Shown: positions 1 to 6,071, numbered from the stretch's first letter. The stretch: DNA of 11,689 nucleotides from Methanobacteriota archaeon (GCA_023434825.1 JAEYSH010000080.1:1-11689), one strand, 5' to 3'. Translations and numbers: made by a program. The notes: generated from the letters alone by a model not told the origin.

Positions 1-707
1 ACCTCTACAAGCATTGAAAAAGCAGTTTCCTGTAGACTGTAGCATACATTATTTAAATCAGCGCCGTATTCATATTTTCTAAGGGCTGCTGTTAAAAGTC
101 CTGAAAATGAAAGATCCATCCCTTTAACTGCATAAGGAAGCTTGATAAATTCATTAGCTTTTAATGCGTGTTCTTCTACTTTAGGCCCTCCCGGATGCCC
201 TAGGCCCACTTCACGTGCAAACTGGTCCAGACAGTTTCCAATGGCAATATCCAGGGTTTCCCCGAAAATTCGATACCTTTCAGACTCATAAGCTATTACC
301 TGGGTATTTCCACCGCTTACATAGAGTGATACGGGGTCTTCTGCGCCAGTTGTAAGTCTTCCTATTTCAACGTGACCTATACAGTGATTAACTCCAATAA
401 TAGGAATTTTTAGGGAAAGTGCAAGTGATCTTGCTGCAGTTGCAGTCGTTCTAAGCGCTGGGCCAAGTCCAGGTCCTCTTGAAAATGCAACAAGTTCTAT
501 TTCACTAATATCTAAATTTGCTTCGTCTAAAGCATCTTTTATAAGTGGAACAATTGAAGCAGCATGGTGTTCAGCAGCTTCTCTTGGATGAATGCCTCCG
601 CTTTCTGGAATAAGCTGCTTACCCTGTGATGCAAGTATATTTCCCTCTGCATCTACTATTCCAACACCAGTCTTTTCTGCAGTTCCTTCTATTCCGATAC
701 AAATCAA
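1..707 (-). CDS. kae1: tRNA N6-threonylcarbamoyladenosine protein Kae1, 5' part (partial)
   Basis: This is the N-terminal 235 residues of Kae1 (TsaD/OSGEP family), the catalytic subunit of the KEOPS complex. KEOPS transfers threonylcarbamoyl to A37 of ANN-decoding tRNAs in the cytoplasm. The translation begins ICIGIEGTAEKTGVGI, the ASKHA-fold phosphate-binding start. It then has HPREAAEHHA, the metal-binding HxxxH motif in NHCIGHVEIG, and SLYVSGGNTQV, all hallmarks of the family. The start is TTG at 707, directly after an in-frame TAA and preceded by a GTGAT ribosome binding site; no ATG fits better. The gene runs off the left edge, so about 90 residues of the Kae1 domain are missing. In Methanobacteriales Kae1 is usually fused to the Bud32 kinase; that part would lie outside the window and cannot be confirmed. 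It is divergent from cobT. Confidence 0.95.
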   Translation of the reverse strand, partial: MICIGIEGTAEKTGVGIVDAEGNILASQGKQLIPESGGIHPREAAEHHAASIVPLIKDALDEANLDISEIELVAFSRGPGLGPALRTTATAARSLALSLKIPIIGVNHCIGHVEIGRLTTGAEDPVSLYVSGGNTQVIAYESERYRIFGETLDIAIGNCLDQFAREVGLGHPGGPKVEEHALKANEFIKLPYAVKGMDLSFSGLLTAALRKYEYGADLNNVCYSLQETAFSMLVE

Positions 708-847
708 TTATATCACGTCAATCAAATTATAAGATGTAAATTATGTAATTTGTTTTATTTCTAAATCAATAGAATTAAACTCATATATTGAAAATAGATA
801 AATGTAATGATATTTAATTTTGTCATTAATAAATAAGTGGTGGTAAT
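708..847. promoter_or_regulatory. divergent intergenic region between kae1 and cobT
   Basis: This 140-bp AT-rich gap must hold the promoters of both divergent genes. For cobT a TATA-like CATATAT lies near 782-788, which would give a leader of roughly 35 bases. For kae1 a TTATAATTT on the minus strand at 724-732 would place the transcript start almost at the TTG. The GGTGGT at 839-844 sits three bases before the cobT TTG. A short inverted repeat, CAAATTA/TAATTTG, spans 723-752. The TATA assignments are tentative. Confidence 0.35.
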
Positions 848-1915
848 TTGAACAATATGAAATGTTATGGTTCATCAAAATTTATAGATAATCTTAAAAA
901 CAAAAATACTTTATTTTTATGCGTTTTTGCTACTACAAAAACATCTAATATCCCTGGAATAACTGGTGCGGGGGCTACACCCGAATTAACAGAATATACG
1001 CCTGCAGCAGATTTGGAACTTGTAATGTATGGAACACCTAAGTGTCTTCCAGAAATCCCTCAGACTATTGTTGGAGAAGAACCAGCACCAACACCGGCAG
1101 TAATAACAAAAGCATGTCTTGAAATAGCTGATATCCCTTTAATGATTGCAGATGCAGGTGCTGGAGTTAAACCAGATTTACCATTCATTAAATTAGGTGA
1201 AAAACCTGCTGAAGATATCAGAACAGGGAATTCTGTTCCTGATGCCAGGGAAATATTTGAAAAAGGTAAAATACTCGGTGAAACATTATCCAAAATCACC
1301 GATCATCTTGTAATCGGAGAAAGCACACCAGCAGGCACAACAACTGCTTTAGGGGTTTTAACTGCTCTTGGATATGACGCAAATATGAAAGTGAGCGGCA
1401 GCATGCCCGAGAATCCACATGATTTAAAGCAAGAAGTTGTTTTAGAAGGTTTAAAAGCTGCTGGCTACAGTAAAGGAGAAGTTATTGAAGATGCACTTCG
1501 AGCAGTTGAAATTGTGGGAGATCCTATGATCCCGGCTGTTGCAGGAGTTGTTATGGGTTCATCCATTCCAGTTACACTTGCTGGAGGTACACAGATGACT
1601 GCTGTATGTGCTGTAATTAGAGGAATTGATCCAGACTTTGATTTCTCTAATATATGCATTGCAACAACTATTTTCGTTGCCGAAGACGAAACTTCTGATA
1701 TTAATCATATAACTCATCAGATTGCAGATATTACAGTTATTGCAATGGATCCAGAATTTGAAAAATCATCTGTTGCGGGACTTAAATGCTATTTAGATGG
1801 ATCTGTAAAAGAAGGTGTAGGTGCTGGCGGAGCATTATTTGCTGCAACTTTAAAAGGCGCAGATATGGATGATATACGGGCAATGATTGAAGATCTTTGT
1901 AAAAAGATTTTCTAA
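848..1915 (+). CDS. cobT: archaeal CobT-type nicotinate-nucleotide phosphoribosyltransferase
   Basis: This 355-residue protein belongs to the archaeal CobT group (UPF0284/TIGR00303, like MJ1598). The family moves phosphoribosyl from nicotinate mononucleotide to a benzimidazole base, giving the alpha-ribazole phosphate of the lower cobamide ligand. Methanobacteriales use 5-hydroxybenzimidazole in place of dimethylbenzimidazole. Visible motifs include PGITGAGATPELTEYTPAAD (36-55), IADAGAGVKPDLP (100-112), GESTPAGTTTALGVLTALGY (157-176), SGSMPENPHDLK (183-194), LAGGTQM (244-250) and SVKEGVGAGG near the C-terminus. Length is normal for the family. I accept TTG at 848 because GGTGGT precedes it by three bases, the same spacing seen for uppP and the lysin; ATG at 857 is the alternative and costs only three residues. 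The gene appears monocistronic, with a T-rich stretch straight after it. Confidence 0.92.
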   Translation: MNNMKCYGSSKFIDNLKNKNTLFLCVFATTKTSNIPGITGAGATPELTEYTPAADLELVMYGTPKCLPEIPQTIVGEEPAPTPAVITKACLEIADIPLMIADAGAGVKPDLPFIKLGEKPAEDIRTGNSVPDAREIFEKGKILGETLSKITDHLVIGESTPAGTTTALGVLTALGYDANMKVSGSMPENPHDLKQEVVLEGLKAAGYSKGEVIEDALRAVEIVGDPMIPAVAGVVMGSSIPVTLAGGTQMTAVCAVIRGIDPDFDFSNICIATTIFVAEDETSDINHITHQIADITVIAMDPEFEKSSVAGLKCYLDGSVKEGVGAGGALFAATLKGADMDDIRAMIEDLCKKIF

Positions 1916-1918
1916 TAT

Positions 1919-1934
1919 TATTTTATTTTTAAAG
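1919..1934 (+). terminator. oligo-T terminator after cobT
   Basis: Two runs of T interrupted by single A residues follow the cobT stop codon within a few bases. Archaeal RNA polymerase terminates on such T-rich stretches without needing a hairpin. The next gene on this strand has its own promoter, which fits. Confidence 0.45.
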
Positions 1935-2098
1935 TTTGTGAATTACTTAAATAAATTCTTTGCTTTTGAAGTATTATAAGGCAAATATTGCTTTTTTGAG
2001 GGGATATTTTTAGATAATAGAAGTCAAAATACAGGTTTCTTCAATAATCTTGTTATAATACATTTTAAATTAATTTATTTATTATTTTGGAGTATATT

Positions 2099-2115
2099 AT
2101 TACTTTTAAAGTAAT
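2099..2115. repeat. 17-bp perfect palindrome upstream of the membrane protein gene
   Basis: ATTACTTTTAAAGTAAT is a perfect inverted repeat of 8 bp around one central base. It lies about 20 bp upstream of the TATA box of the membrane protein/HTH unit. It could be a distal regulator site or part of a terminator hairpin from cobT. In DNA this AT-rich a 17-bp palindrome may also arise by chance. Confidence 0.35.
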
Positions 2116-2127
2116 TTTCAGGTAAAT

Positions 2128-2142
2128 GATAAACTTTATATA
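2128..2142 (+). promoter_or_regulatory. BRE/TATA promoter of the membrane protein-HTH unit
   Basis: GATAAAC followed by TTTATATA (2135-2142) matches an archaeal purine-rich BRE plus TATA box. Counting about 25 bases downstream predicts a transcript start near 2162-2168, inside the repeat array that follows. The leader would then be about 60 bases and carry two of the three operator-like repeats. Confidence 0.5.
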
Positions 2143-2148
2143 GTATAT

Positions 2149-2211
2149 GTTAGAATTACATAACATATAGTTAGAAATGTATAACATTTTGTTTGAAATA
2201 AATAACTTTAA
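2149..2211. promoter_or_regulatory. three tandem 21-bp repeats, putative operator array
   Basis: Three 16-bp boxes begin at 2149, 2170 and 2191: GTTAGAATTACATAAC, GTTAGAAATGTATAAC and GTTTGAAATAAATAAC. Twelve of 16 positions are identical in all three. The first two are GTTA-N8-TAAC palindromes, and the third has one changed base in the left arm. Five AT bases separate the boxes, so the period is exactly 21 bp, about two helical turns, which places bound dimers on one face of the DNA. The array starts just after the TATA box, covers the predicted transcript start and ends next to the ribosome binding site. This is the layout of a repressor operator. The HTH protein encoded two genes downstream is the natural candidate ligand; that link is inferred. 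Confidence 0.6.
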
Positions 2212-2224
2212 GGATGTGATAGAA

Positions 2225-2794
2225 ATGGAAGCTAAATTTAATTATTTTTGGGGATTACTTGGAATTCTAGGATTACTAGGGTATGTTTTAGAAAATCCAG
2301 TTTATTATGCGTTTTTTGCATTTTTCCTGTTATTTTTAATACCAGTTTACAATAAAGTGACTAAAAATGAGGATATAAACAAAAAATCAAGTATTGGCAG
2401 CGATTATAATAAGTACAAAATAGGTATTTGGGTTGGATCAGCAATATTAATAGTGGATTCATTTTATTTAATAGCTTATAAAACTATGAATGATTTTACT
2501 GCAATAGGATTACTCTTTGGGATATTAATTTACGTTGGTAGTTTCTTTGCCTTTATCGGAATGGAAAAAACAGCAAAAGATGAGCGTTTAAGAAAAATAG
2601 GAACACTAGCTGCAACATGGTCATGGTACATCACTCTGGTTTTTATTTGCTTTCTTTTAGTTTCAATGTACTGGGCAAACCGAATTCATGATCCTATTGA
2701 GTTAATGGGATTGACCGTATTTGTTATGGTTACAACAATGTTAGTAGCAAATACAATTTTAAGTCGTATAGGGGATATAGATTATATGGATTAA
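2225..2794 (+). CDS. DUF3796/DUF2178-like membrane protein
   Basis: This 189-residue integral membrane protein has no known biochemical function. The first 45 residues (FNYFWGLLGILGLLGY, then a hydrophobic stretch ending FLIPVY) resemble DUF3796, a short membrane segment often paired with small HTH regulators. The rest has about four more membrane segments and a conserved-looking loop, KTAKDERLRKIG, before the last pair, which resembles DUF2178. I place the start at ATG 2225 because GTGAT precedes it at normal spacing. An in-frame ATG at 2177 would start inside the second operator repeat and lacks a ribosome binding site. The HTH gene follows after 58 bases on the same strand, so the two are probably co-transcribed. 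The membrane protein may sense a signal and modulate the regulator; this is inference. Confidence 0.8.
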   Translation: MEAKFNYFWGLLGILGLLGYVLENPVYYAFFAFFLLFLIPVYNKVTKNEDINKKSSIGSDYNKYKIGIWVGSAILIVDSFYLIAYKTMNDFTAIGLLFGILIYVGSFFAFIGMEKTAKDERLRKIGTLAATWSWYITLVFICFLLVSMYWANRIHDPIELMGLTVFVMVTTMLVANTILSRIGDIDYMD

Positions 2795-2852
2795 AATCAC
2801 CCAAAAGATAGTAAAATGTTAAAATATGATTTAAATATCAAAATGGGATTTT

Positions 2853-3065
2853 ATGAAAACAAGAATTAAAGAATATAGGGCTAAACATAATTTAACTCAA
2901 GCTGAACTTGCAGAAAAAGTAGGAGTTAGGAGAGAGACAATAGTATTTCTTGAAAAAGGTAAATATAATCCCTCTTTAAAATTAGCTCATGATATAGCCG
3001 TAGTTTTAAAAACAAAAATAGATGATTTATTTATATTTGAAGAAGATAAAGAAAAAAGAAAATAG
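2853..3065 (+). CDS. Cro/cI (XRE) family transcriptional regulator
   Basis: This 70-residue protein is a single helix-turn-helix domain of the Xre/YozG-like type: MKTRIKEYRAKHNLTQAELA, then the turn and recognition helix around residues 24-35 (GVRRETIVFLEK), then NPSLKLAHDIA and IDDLF. It has no ligand domain, so activity probably depends on dimerisation or on its membrane partner upstream. A GGGAT stretch four bases before the ATG is a modest ribosome binding site, in keeping with a second gene in an operon. It is the best candidate to bind the triple repeat at 2149-2206 and repress its own operon. It converges with uppP, with only six bases between the two stop codons. Confidence 0.92.
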   Translation: MKTRIKEYRAKHNLTQAELAEKVGVRRETIVFLEKGKYNPSLKLAHDIAVVLKTKIDDLFIFEEDKEKRK

Positions 3066-3071
3066 GATTTT

Positions 3072-3908
3072 TTAAAATACAAATAATGAAAGAATTATAG
3101 CTAATATCCCTACAATCCAACAGTAATAGGCAAAAATCACCAACCCTCTTTCTTTTATTAATATTAATATCAACTTGATAGCCATGTAACCAGCTACAAG
3201 AGCACCTAAGAAACCGGCTATTAGTGCTCCGATATTTTCATCTGCTAGGGAGGTAATATCTTTCACCTGTATAAGTGCTGCACCTAAAATAGCGATTATT
3301 GAAAGTAAAAAGCTGTAACGTGCTGCTAATTCTCGATCAACACCTAAAAACAGTGCAGCAGAAATTGTTGCTCCAGATCTTGATATTCCCGGGAAAATAG
3401 CAAAAGCCTGTGCTAAACCTATTACCAGTGAATTTTTAAAAGTCATTTCTTTCACGCTTTTTCTTTCTGTAATCCTTTTGGATACTCTTTCTGATCCCCA
3501 AAGTAGGAAACCAGTTATAATTAAAAAGAATCCTGTAGCAACAACATTACTGTAAAAACCTTCAAAAAAGTCTTTAAGAAATATACCTGCAATACCTGAA
3601 GGTATCATACCGATTATAATCAACCATGCCAGTTTTTTGAATTGATCTTCTTTTAGACCTTCTTTAAACCGTCTTTTAGTCATATCTCCTAAACTTGAAA
3701 CGAAAGATTTTAATATCTTGATTATATCCTTCCAGAAGAAACCTATTACCGCTGCAAGACTTCCAACGTGCAGAAGTGTATCATAGGCCAGACTGGACTG
3801 GACATTGAGAATTGCAGGAACAAATACCAGATGAGCGGAGCTGCTAACTGGTAAAAATTCAGTTAATCCCTGGACAATACCCAGAATTAATCCTTGTAAA
3901 ATATCCAT
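3072..3908 (-). CDS. uppP: undecaprenyl-diphosphatase UppP (BacA family)
   Basis: This polytopic membrane enzyme removes a phosphate from undecaprenyl diphosphate and so recycles the lipid carrier for cell wall precursors. In Methanobacteriales the wall is pseudomurein, also built on an undecaprenyl carrier. At 278 residues it matches the bacterial family. The two signature regions are intact: Q13-x3-E17 within GIVQGLTEFLPVSSSAHL, with H26, and PGISRSG at 173-179 with R177. About eight membrane segments are visible. The start is ATG 3908 behind GGTGAT with three bases between. It is transcribed away from the provirus side, probably alone. A TTTATAAA at 3973-3980 could be its TATA box. Confidence 0.95.
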   Translation of the reverse strand: MDILQGLILGIVQGLTEFLPVSSSAHLVFVPAILNVQSSLAYDTLLHVGSLAAVIGFFWKDIIKILKSFVSSLGDMTKRRFKEGLKEDQFKKLAWLIIIGMIPSGIAGIFLKDFFEGFYSNVVATGFFLIITGFLLWGSERVSKRITERKSVKEMTFKNSLVIGLAQAFAIFPGISRSGATISAALFLGVDRELAARYSFLLSIIAILGAALIQVKDITSLADENIGALIAGFLGALVAGYMAIKLILILIKERGLVIFAYYCWIVGILAIILSLFVF

Positions 3909-3972
3909 TTTATCACCATGATTTATAATTTAACTAAATATTAACTATTAAAAAGTATTTTTAAAGATGTAA

Positions 3973-3980
3973 TTTATAAA
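3973..3980 (-). promoter_or_regulatory. candidate TATA box of uppP
   Basis: TTTATAAA lies 65 bases upstream of the uppP start and would give a leader of about 40 bases with the GGTGAT site inside it. Other AT-rich stretches nearer the gene could serve instead, so this is tentative. Confidence 0.3.
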
Positions 3981-4003
3981 CTAATAAACATTTTCCCAAA
4001 TCT

Positions 4004-4020
4004 AAAAAATAATTTTTTTT
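4004..4020 (-). terminator. oligo-T terminator after the 86-residue gene
   Basis: A6-TAA-T8 gives T runs on both strands and a weak inverted repeat about 35 bases past the stop codon of the 86-residue gene. It would separate that gene from uppP, which reads the same way further on. Confidence 0.4.
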
Positions 4021-4054
4021 ATCGATATTTTTCTAATTAATTTAACATAAGAAT

Positions 4055-4315
4055 TTACTTTGTTTTCCAGTGATTAAGCTCCTGTTTGTATTTTTTAGAA
4101 TATTTGAGCGTTCTCATAAAATTAGTTGATCCATGCAAGTTCCACCCTATTTTTTTCTGGTTTAAATCGTAAATTAATGTGGATTTTGTTCTTTTAATAT
4201 AGTCTAAGGCTTCTCTTACTGTTGATTCGTTATTTGATGTTTGCGTAGTTATATACCATTTCATGAAATTATTTATTGCTTTTTTTTGCTGTAATTTATG
4301 TCTTTTTCCCCACAT
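4055..4315 (-). CDS. small basic protein of unknown function
   Basis: This 86-residue protein is not recognised. It is strongly basic, with many Lys residues, begins MWGKRHKLQQKKAINNF and ends with a Lys/Tyr-rich tail. The middle (STVREALDYIKRTKSTLIYD) looks helical. The later part, with STNFMRTLKYSKKYK, recalls the wing end of small viral winged-helix proteins, but that resemblance is weak. The ATG has GGAG ten bases upstream. A TATA-like box sits only about 27 bases before the ATG, which would make the message nearly leaderless and does not fit well with the GGAG. It lies between uppP and the gene-poor zone at the end of the provirus, so it may be viral cargo or a host orphan. Confidence 0.6.
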   Translation of the reverse strand: MWGKRHKLQQKKAINNFMKWYITTQTSNNESTVREALDYIKRTKSTLIYDLNQKKIGWNLHGSTNFMRTLKYSKKYKQELNHWKTK

Positions 4316-4337
4316 TAGTATTTTTCTCCTTTAAATT

Positions 4338-4347
4338 TTATATAAGC
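4338..4347 (-). promoter_or_regulatory. TATA-like box upstream of the 86-residue gene
   Basis: On the minus strand CTTATATAAA is a good archaeal TATA match centred about 27 bases before the ATG at 4315. The predicted transcript start falls at or just before the start codon, so either the message is nearly leaderless or the box is fortuitous. Confidence 0.35.
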
Positions 4348-4920
4348 TAATGGATTGAATTTTAGACTAAAATAGCAAATAATAAAGGGCTATAAATATA
4401 AAACAGGATATAAATCGTTATAGAAGATATTAAATATGTGTAAAATTTAATAAAATTTCTTATTCACTAGATTATTGGGTTTATTTGCATCGATTTTTAT
4501 TTAGAATGGAGAAATCAAAGTTTTCAAACTTCAAATACATGGGTGCTACCTATCATTTGTTCCTAAAATTCTTTAGGTCTAATCTTTTCCATAATTAGTT
4601 GCGAATATGATTTGTGACTTATTCAATCATTATAATACTCTATAACTAATTTTTTATAGATTCACAGATTATTTGCTTAATTTAGTTATGTATCCTCGTA
4701 TTTTATCATCATAAATCCTTTAAATTTTTTTGAGTTCATCTGGCAATTAGTTGTTATATTTTCCACGTTTTCAATTCATTCTAATACCTTTTTGGGCTTA
4801 TTTCTATAAATTGAGTTAAATATTAATGAATAAGTGAAAATCAAATTATAAATTCCAGTTTTTTTAACCGTAAAAATTAAGTAAATATATTAAAATTTTT
4901 TTAATTCTAATAGTCTAGAA
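4348..4920. other. gene-poor AT-rich zone, possible decayed coding relic
   Basis: I see no intact gene in this stretch on either strand. On the minus strand between about 4505 and 4800 one reading frame gives protein-like text broken by stops: KKLVIEYYND, stop, ISHKSYSQLIMEKIRPKEF, stop, EQMIGSTHVFEV, stop. The first two pieces faintly recall the C-terminal part of integrase-core transposases, and the stops fall where single changes from Arg, Gln or Trp codons would explain them. This may be an eroded transposase or viral gene, or chance in AT-rich DNA. No flanking inverted repeats or target duplications were found by eye. Confidence 0.25.
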
Positions 4921-4922
4921 AT

Positions 4923-4951
4923 AAAAAAGAATAAATCAATTATGCATAATT
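4923..4951 (-). terminator. palindrome plus T run after the 58-residue gene
   Basis: Reading leftward past the stop codon of the 58-residue gene there is a perfect 14-bp palindrome, AATTATGCATAATT (4938-4951), then a run of six T (4928-4923 on the minus strand). This is a reasonable end point for the provirus late transcript. Confidence 0.4.
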
Positions 4952-4969
4952 ACTTTCTTCGTAATCTAT

Positions 4970-5146
4970 TTATTCTACATTTTGTAAATAAATTAATTTG
5001 TGTTTTTTATCGTTATTCGAATACAATATTTCAATAATTCCTTTATCTTTATCCAGTGATATTTCACTTATATTTGACTGGCCAACAGTATATGTTGAAA
5101 TTTGGCCATTTATTGTAACGTTTAATATTCCAAGCCATATTTTCAT
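4970..5146 (-). CDS. 58-residue conserved-looking small protein, provirus end
   Basis: This short gene encodes MKIWLGILNVTINGQISTY... and ends LIYLQNVE, 58 residues in all. The evidence that it is real is a strong GGAGG (5157-5153) six bases before the ATG and a sensible protein composition. It alternates hydrophobic and polar residues like a small all-beta domain: WLGILNVTING, TVGQSNISEISL, GIIEILYSN, HKLIYLQ. The function is unknown. It follows the lysin on the same strand after about 80 bases and precedes a terminator-like palindrome, so it is probably the last gene of the late region. A TTATAT around 5206-5212 on the minus strand could give it a separate promoter. Confidence 0.65.
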   Translation of the reverse strand: MKIWLGILNVTINGQISTYTVGQSNISEISLDKDKGIIEILYSNNDKKHKLIYLQNVE

Positions 5147-5229
5147 TTAATTCCTCCTAATAATCATCTAAGCTAACCTTTTCGAGCATAAAATTAAAAA
5201 GGGCATATAATCAAAAAATAAACATTAAA

Positions 5230-5883
5230 TTATCCTATAAGCCATTTAGGATTAATTTCAACATCTTTAACTCCATCAACACAGCATAATTGGCCTAATG
5301 CTCTTTTAATACCGGAATGAGTTACTGCAACGGCGTCAAAATAGATCCAATCAGGGTATTCTTTGCCTTTAATTCTTAGCCAAACATGACCATACCAGTT
5401 TTTACCACAAAAAACTTTTCCATGTACGTAATCTGCTTGATAATCCATTTCTTCAAGTATTGGCTTTAAAAGCTGAGTATAATCGGTACAATTAATTCCA
5501 ATACCTTTAGATAATCTTAGTATGGCCTCTTGATTACTGAAAGTATCATTATAATAAAAAGCATACTTGCACTTGGATATTTGGTTATAGAGTTCTGAAG
5601 CTGTGTTAAAAGTACCTATGATTCCTTCTAGTTTTTGTTTAAGTGATAATTCACCTGAATTTGCTGATTTATTTCCCGATTTCCACCCCATAGCTCGTTG
5701 AGTTATGGGGCCGACTATTCCATCTGGTTTTAATCCCATTCTTTTTTGGTAATTGATAACAGCGATTTGTGTGTACTTTCCAAAATATCCATCAATTTTT
5801 CCTAAATAGTATCCTTTTTCTTTTAAAAATATCTGTAGTTGTTTTACATCTTCTCCTTTAATTCCAATACATAAATCGATCAT
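5230..5883 (-). CDS. provirus lysin: peptidoglycan-binding domain plus pseudomurein endoisopeptidase-like domain
   Basis: This 217-residue protein has two domains. Residues 5-65 form a bacterial-type PG_binding_1 domain (GEDVKQLQIFLKEKGYYLGK, DGYFGKYTQIAV, YQKRMGLKPDGIVGPITQ). A short Ser/Asn/Lys linker follows. Residues 85-217 match the C71 / transglutaminase-like pseudomurein endoisopeptidases PeiW and PeiP: KYAFYYNDTF, GIGINCTDYTQL, YVHGKVFCG, WYGHVWLRI and WIYFDAVA. The likely triad is C132, H166 and D183; the spacings of 34 and 17 are close to those I recall for PeiW/PeiP. The enzyme should cut the peptide cross-links of pseudomurein and release virions. No signal peptide or membrane segment is visible, so exit needs another route. 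The start is ATG 5883, with GGTGAT three bases before it. PeiW and PeiP carry pseudomurein-binding repeats at the N-terminus; here a different wall-binding domain takes their place. Confidence 0.88.
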   Translation of the reverse strand: MIDLCIGIKGEDVKQLQIFLKEKGYYLGKIDGYFGKYTQIAVINYQKRMGLKPDGIVGPITQRAMGWKSGNKSANSGELSLKQKLEGIIGTFNTASELYNQISKCKYAFYYNDTFSNQEAILRLSKGIGINCTDYTQLLKPILEEMDYQADYVHGKVFCGKNWYGHVWLRIKGKEYPDWIYFDAVAVTHSGIKRALGQLCCVDGVKDVEINPKWLIG

Positions 5884-5886
5884 AAA

Positions 5887-5930
5887 ATCACCTTTTTTCT
5901 CTTAAAAATTAAAAATATAAGCATATAAAA
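5887..5930 (-). promoter_or_regulatory. lysin promoter and ribosome binding site
   Basis: Two TATA-like boxes occur on the minus strand, TTTTATAT (5930-5923) and CTTATATTT (5921-5913). The first predicts a transcript start near 5900 and a leader of under 20 bases that still includes GGTGAT at 5892-5887. The lysin could therefore be expressed apart from the structural operon. Confidence 0.45.
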
Positions 5931-5958
5931 AAAATTCATGTTAAAAATAAATTGTTAT

Positions 5959-6071
5959 ATGAAGAACTAAATTATATAATTAAAAATTACACACAGATAA
6001 AGCTTAAATATGAGAAAAAAATTTTCTCACGCTTTATGCAAAATAATAAGTATAAAAAATAGGTTCTTCAT
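5959..6071. repeat. three nested inverted repeats between tail operon and lysin
   Basis: Three perfect inverted repeats share nearly the same centre. The outer is ATGAAGAAC (5959-5967) with GTTCTTCAT (6063-6071). The middle is ATAAAGC (5997-6003) with GCTTTAT (6031-6037). The inner is TGAGAAAA (6011-6018) with TTTTCTCA (6022-6029), with a three-base loop. Their centres fall at 6015, 6017 and 6020. The RNA could fold into one long, interrupted hairpin of about 113 bases. On the minus strand the inner loop reads T7, so it may end the tail operon transcript; a structured RNA or protein-binding site is also possible. The rest of the gap is AT-rich and holds no gene. Confidence 0.5.

Noticed and set aside
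723..752. Inverted repeat between kae1 and cobT as an operator
   Set aside because: The arms are only A, T and one C or G; this is likely chance in an AT-rich promoter region.
1060..1299. 79-codon open frame on the minus strand inside cobT
   Set aside because: It is antisense to a well-recognised gene and has no ribosome binding site or protein-like motif.
1465..1659. 64-codon open frame on the minus strand inside cobT
   Set aside because: Same reason: a shadow of the cobT codons.
2149..2211. The 21-bp repeats as a small CRISPR array
   Set aside because: The units are only 16 bp with 5-bp spacers, far too short for repeats and spacers, and they sit in a promoter.
2177..2224. Longer start for the membrane protein at ATG 2177
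   Set aside because: It lies inside the second operator repeat, lacks a ribosome binding site and adds residues without family resemblance; ATG 2225 has GTGAT ahead of it.
4506..4598. Short plus-strand frame starting MEKSKFSNFKYMGATYHLF
   Set aside because: It is about 30 codons at most, has no ribosome binding site, and is antisense to the equally weak minus-strand relic; nothing supports it as a gene.
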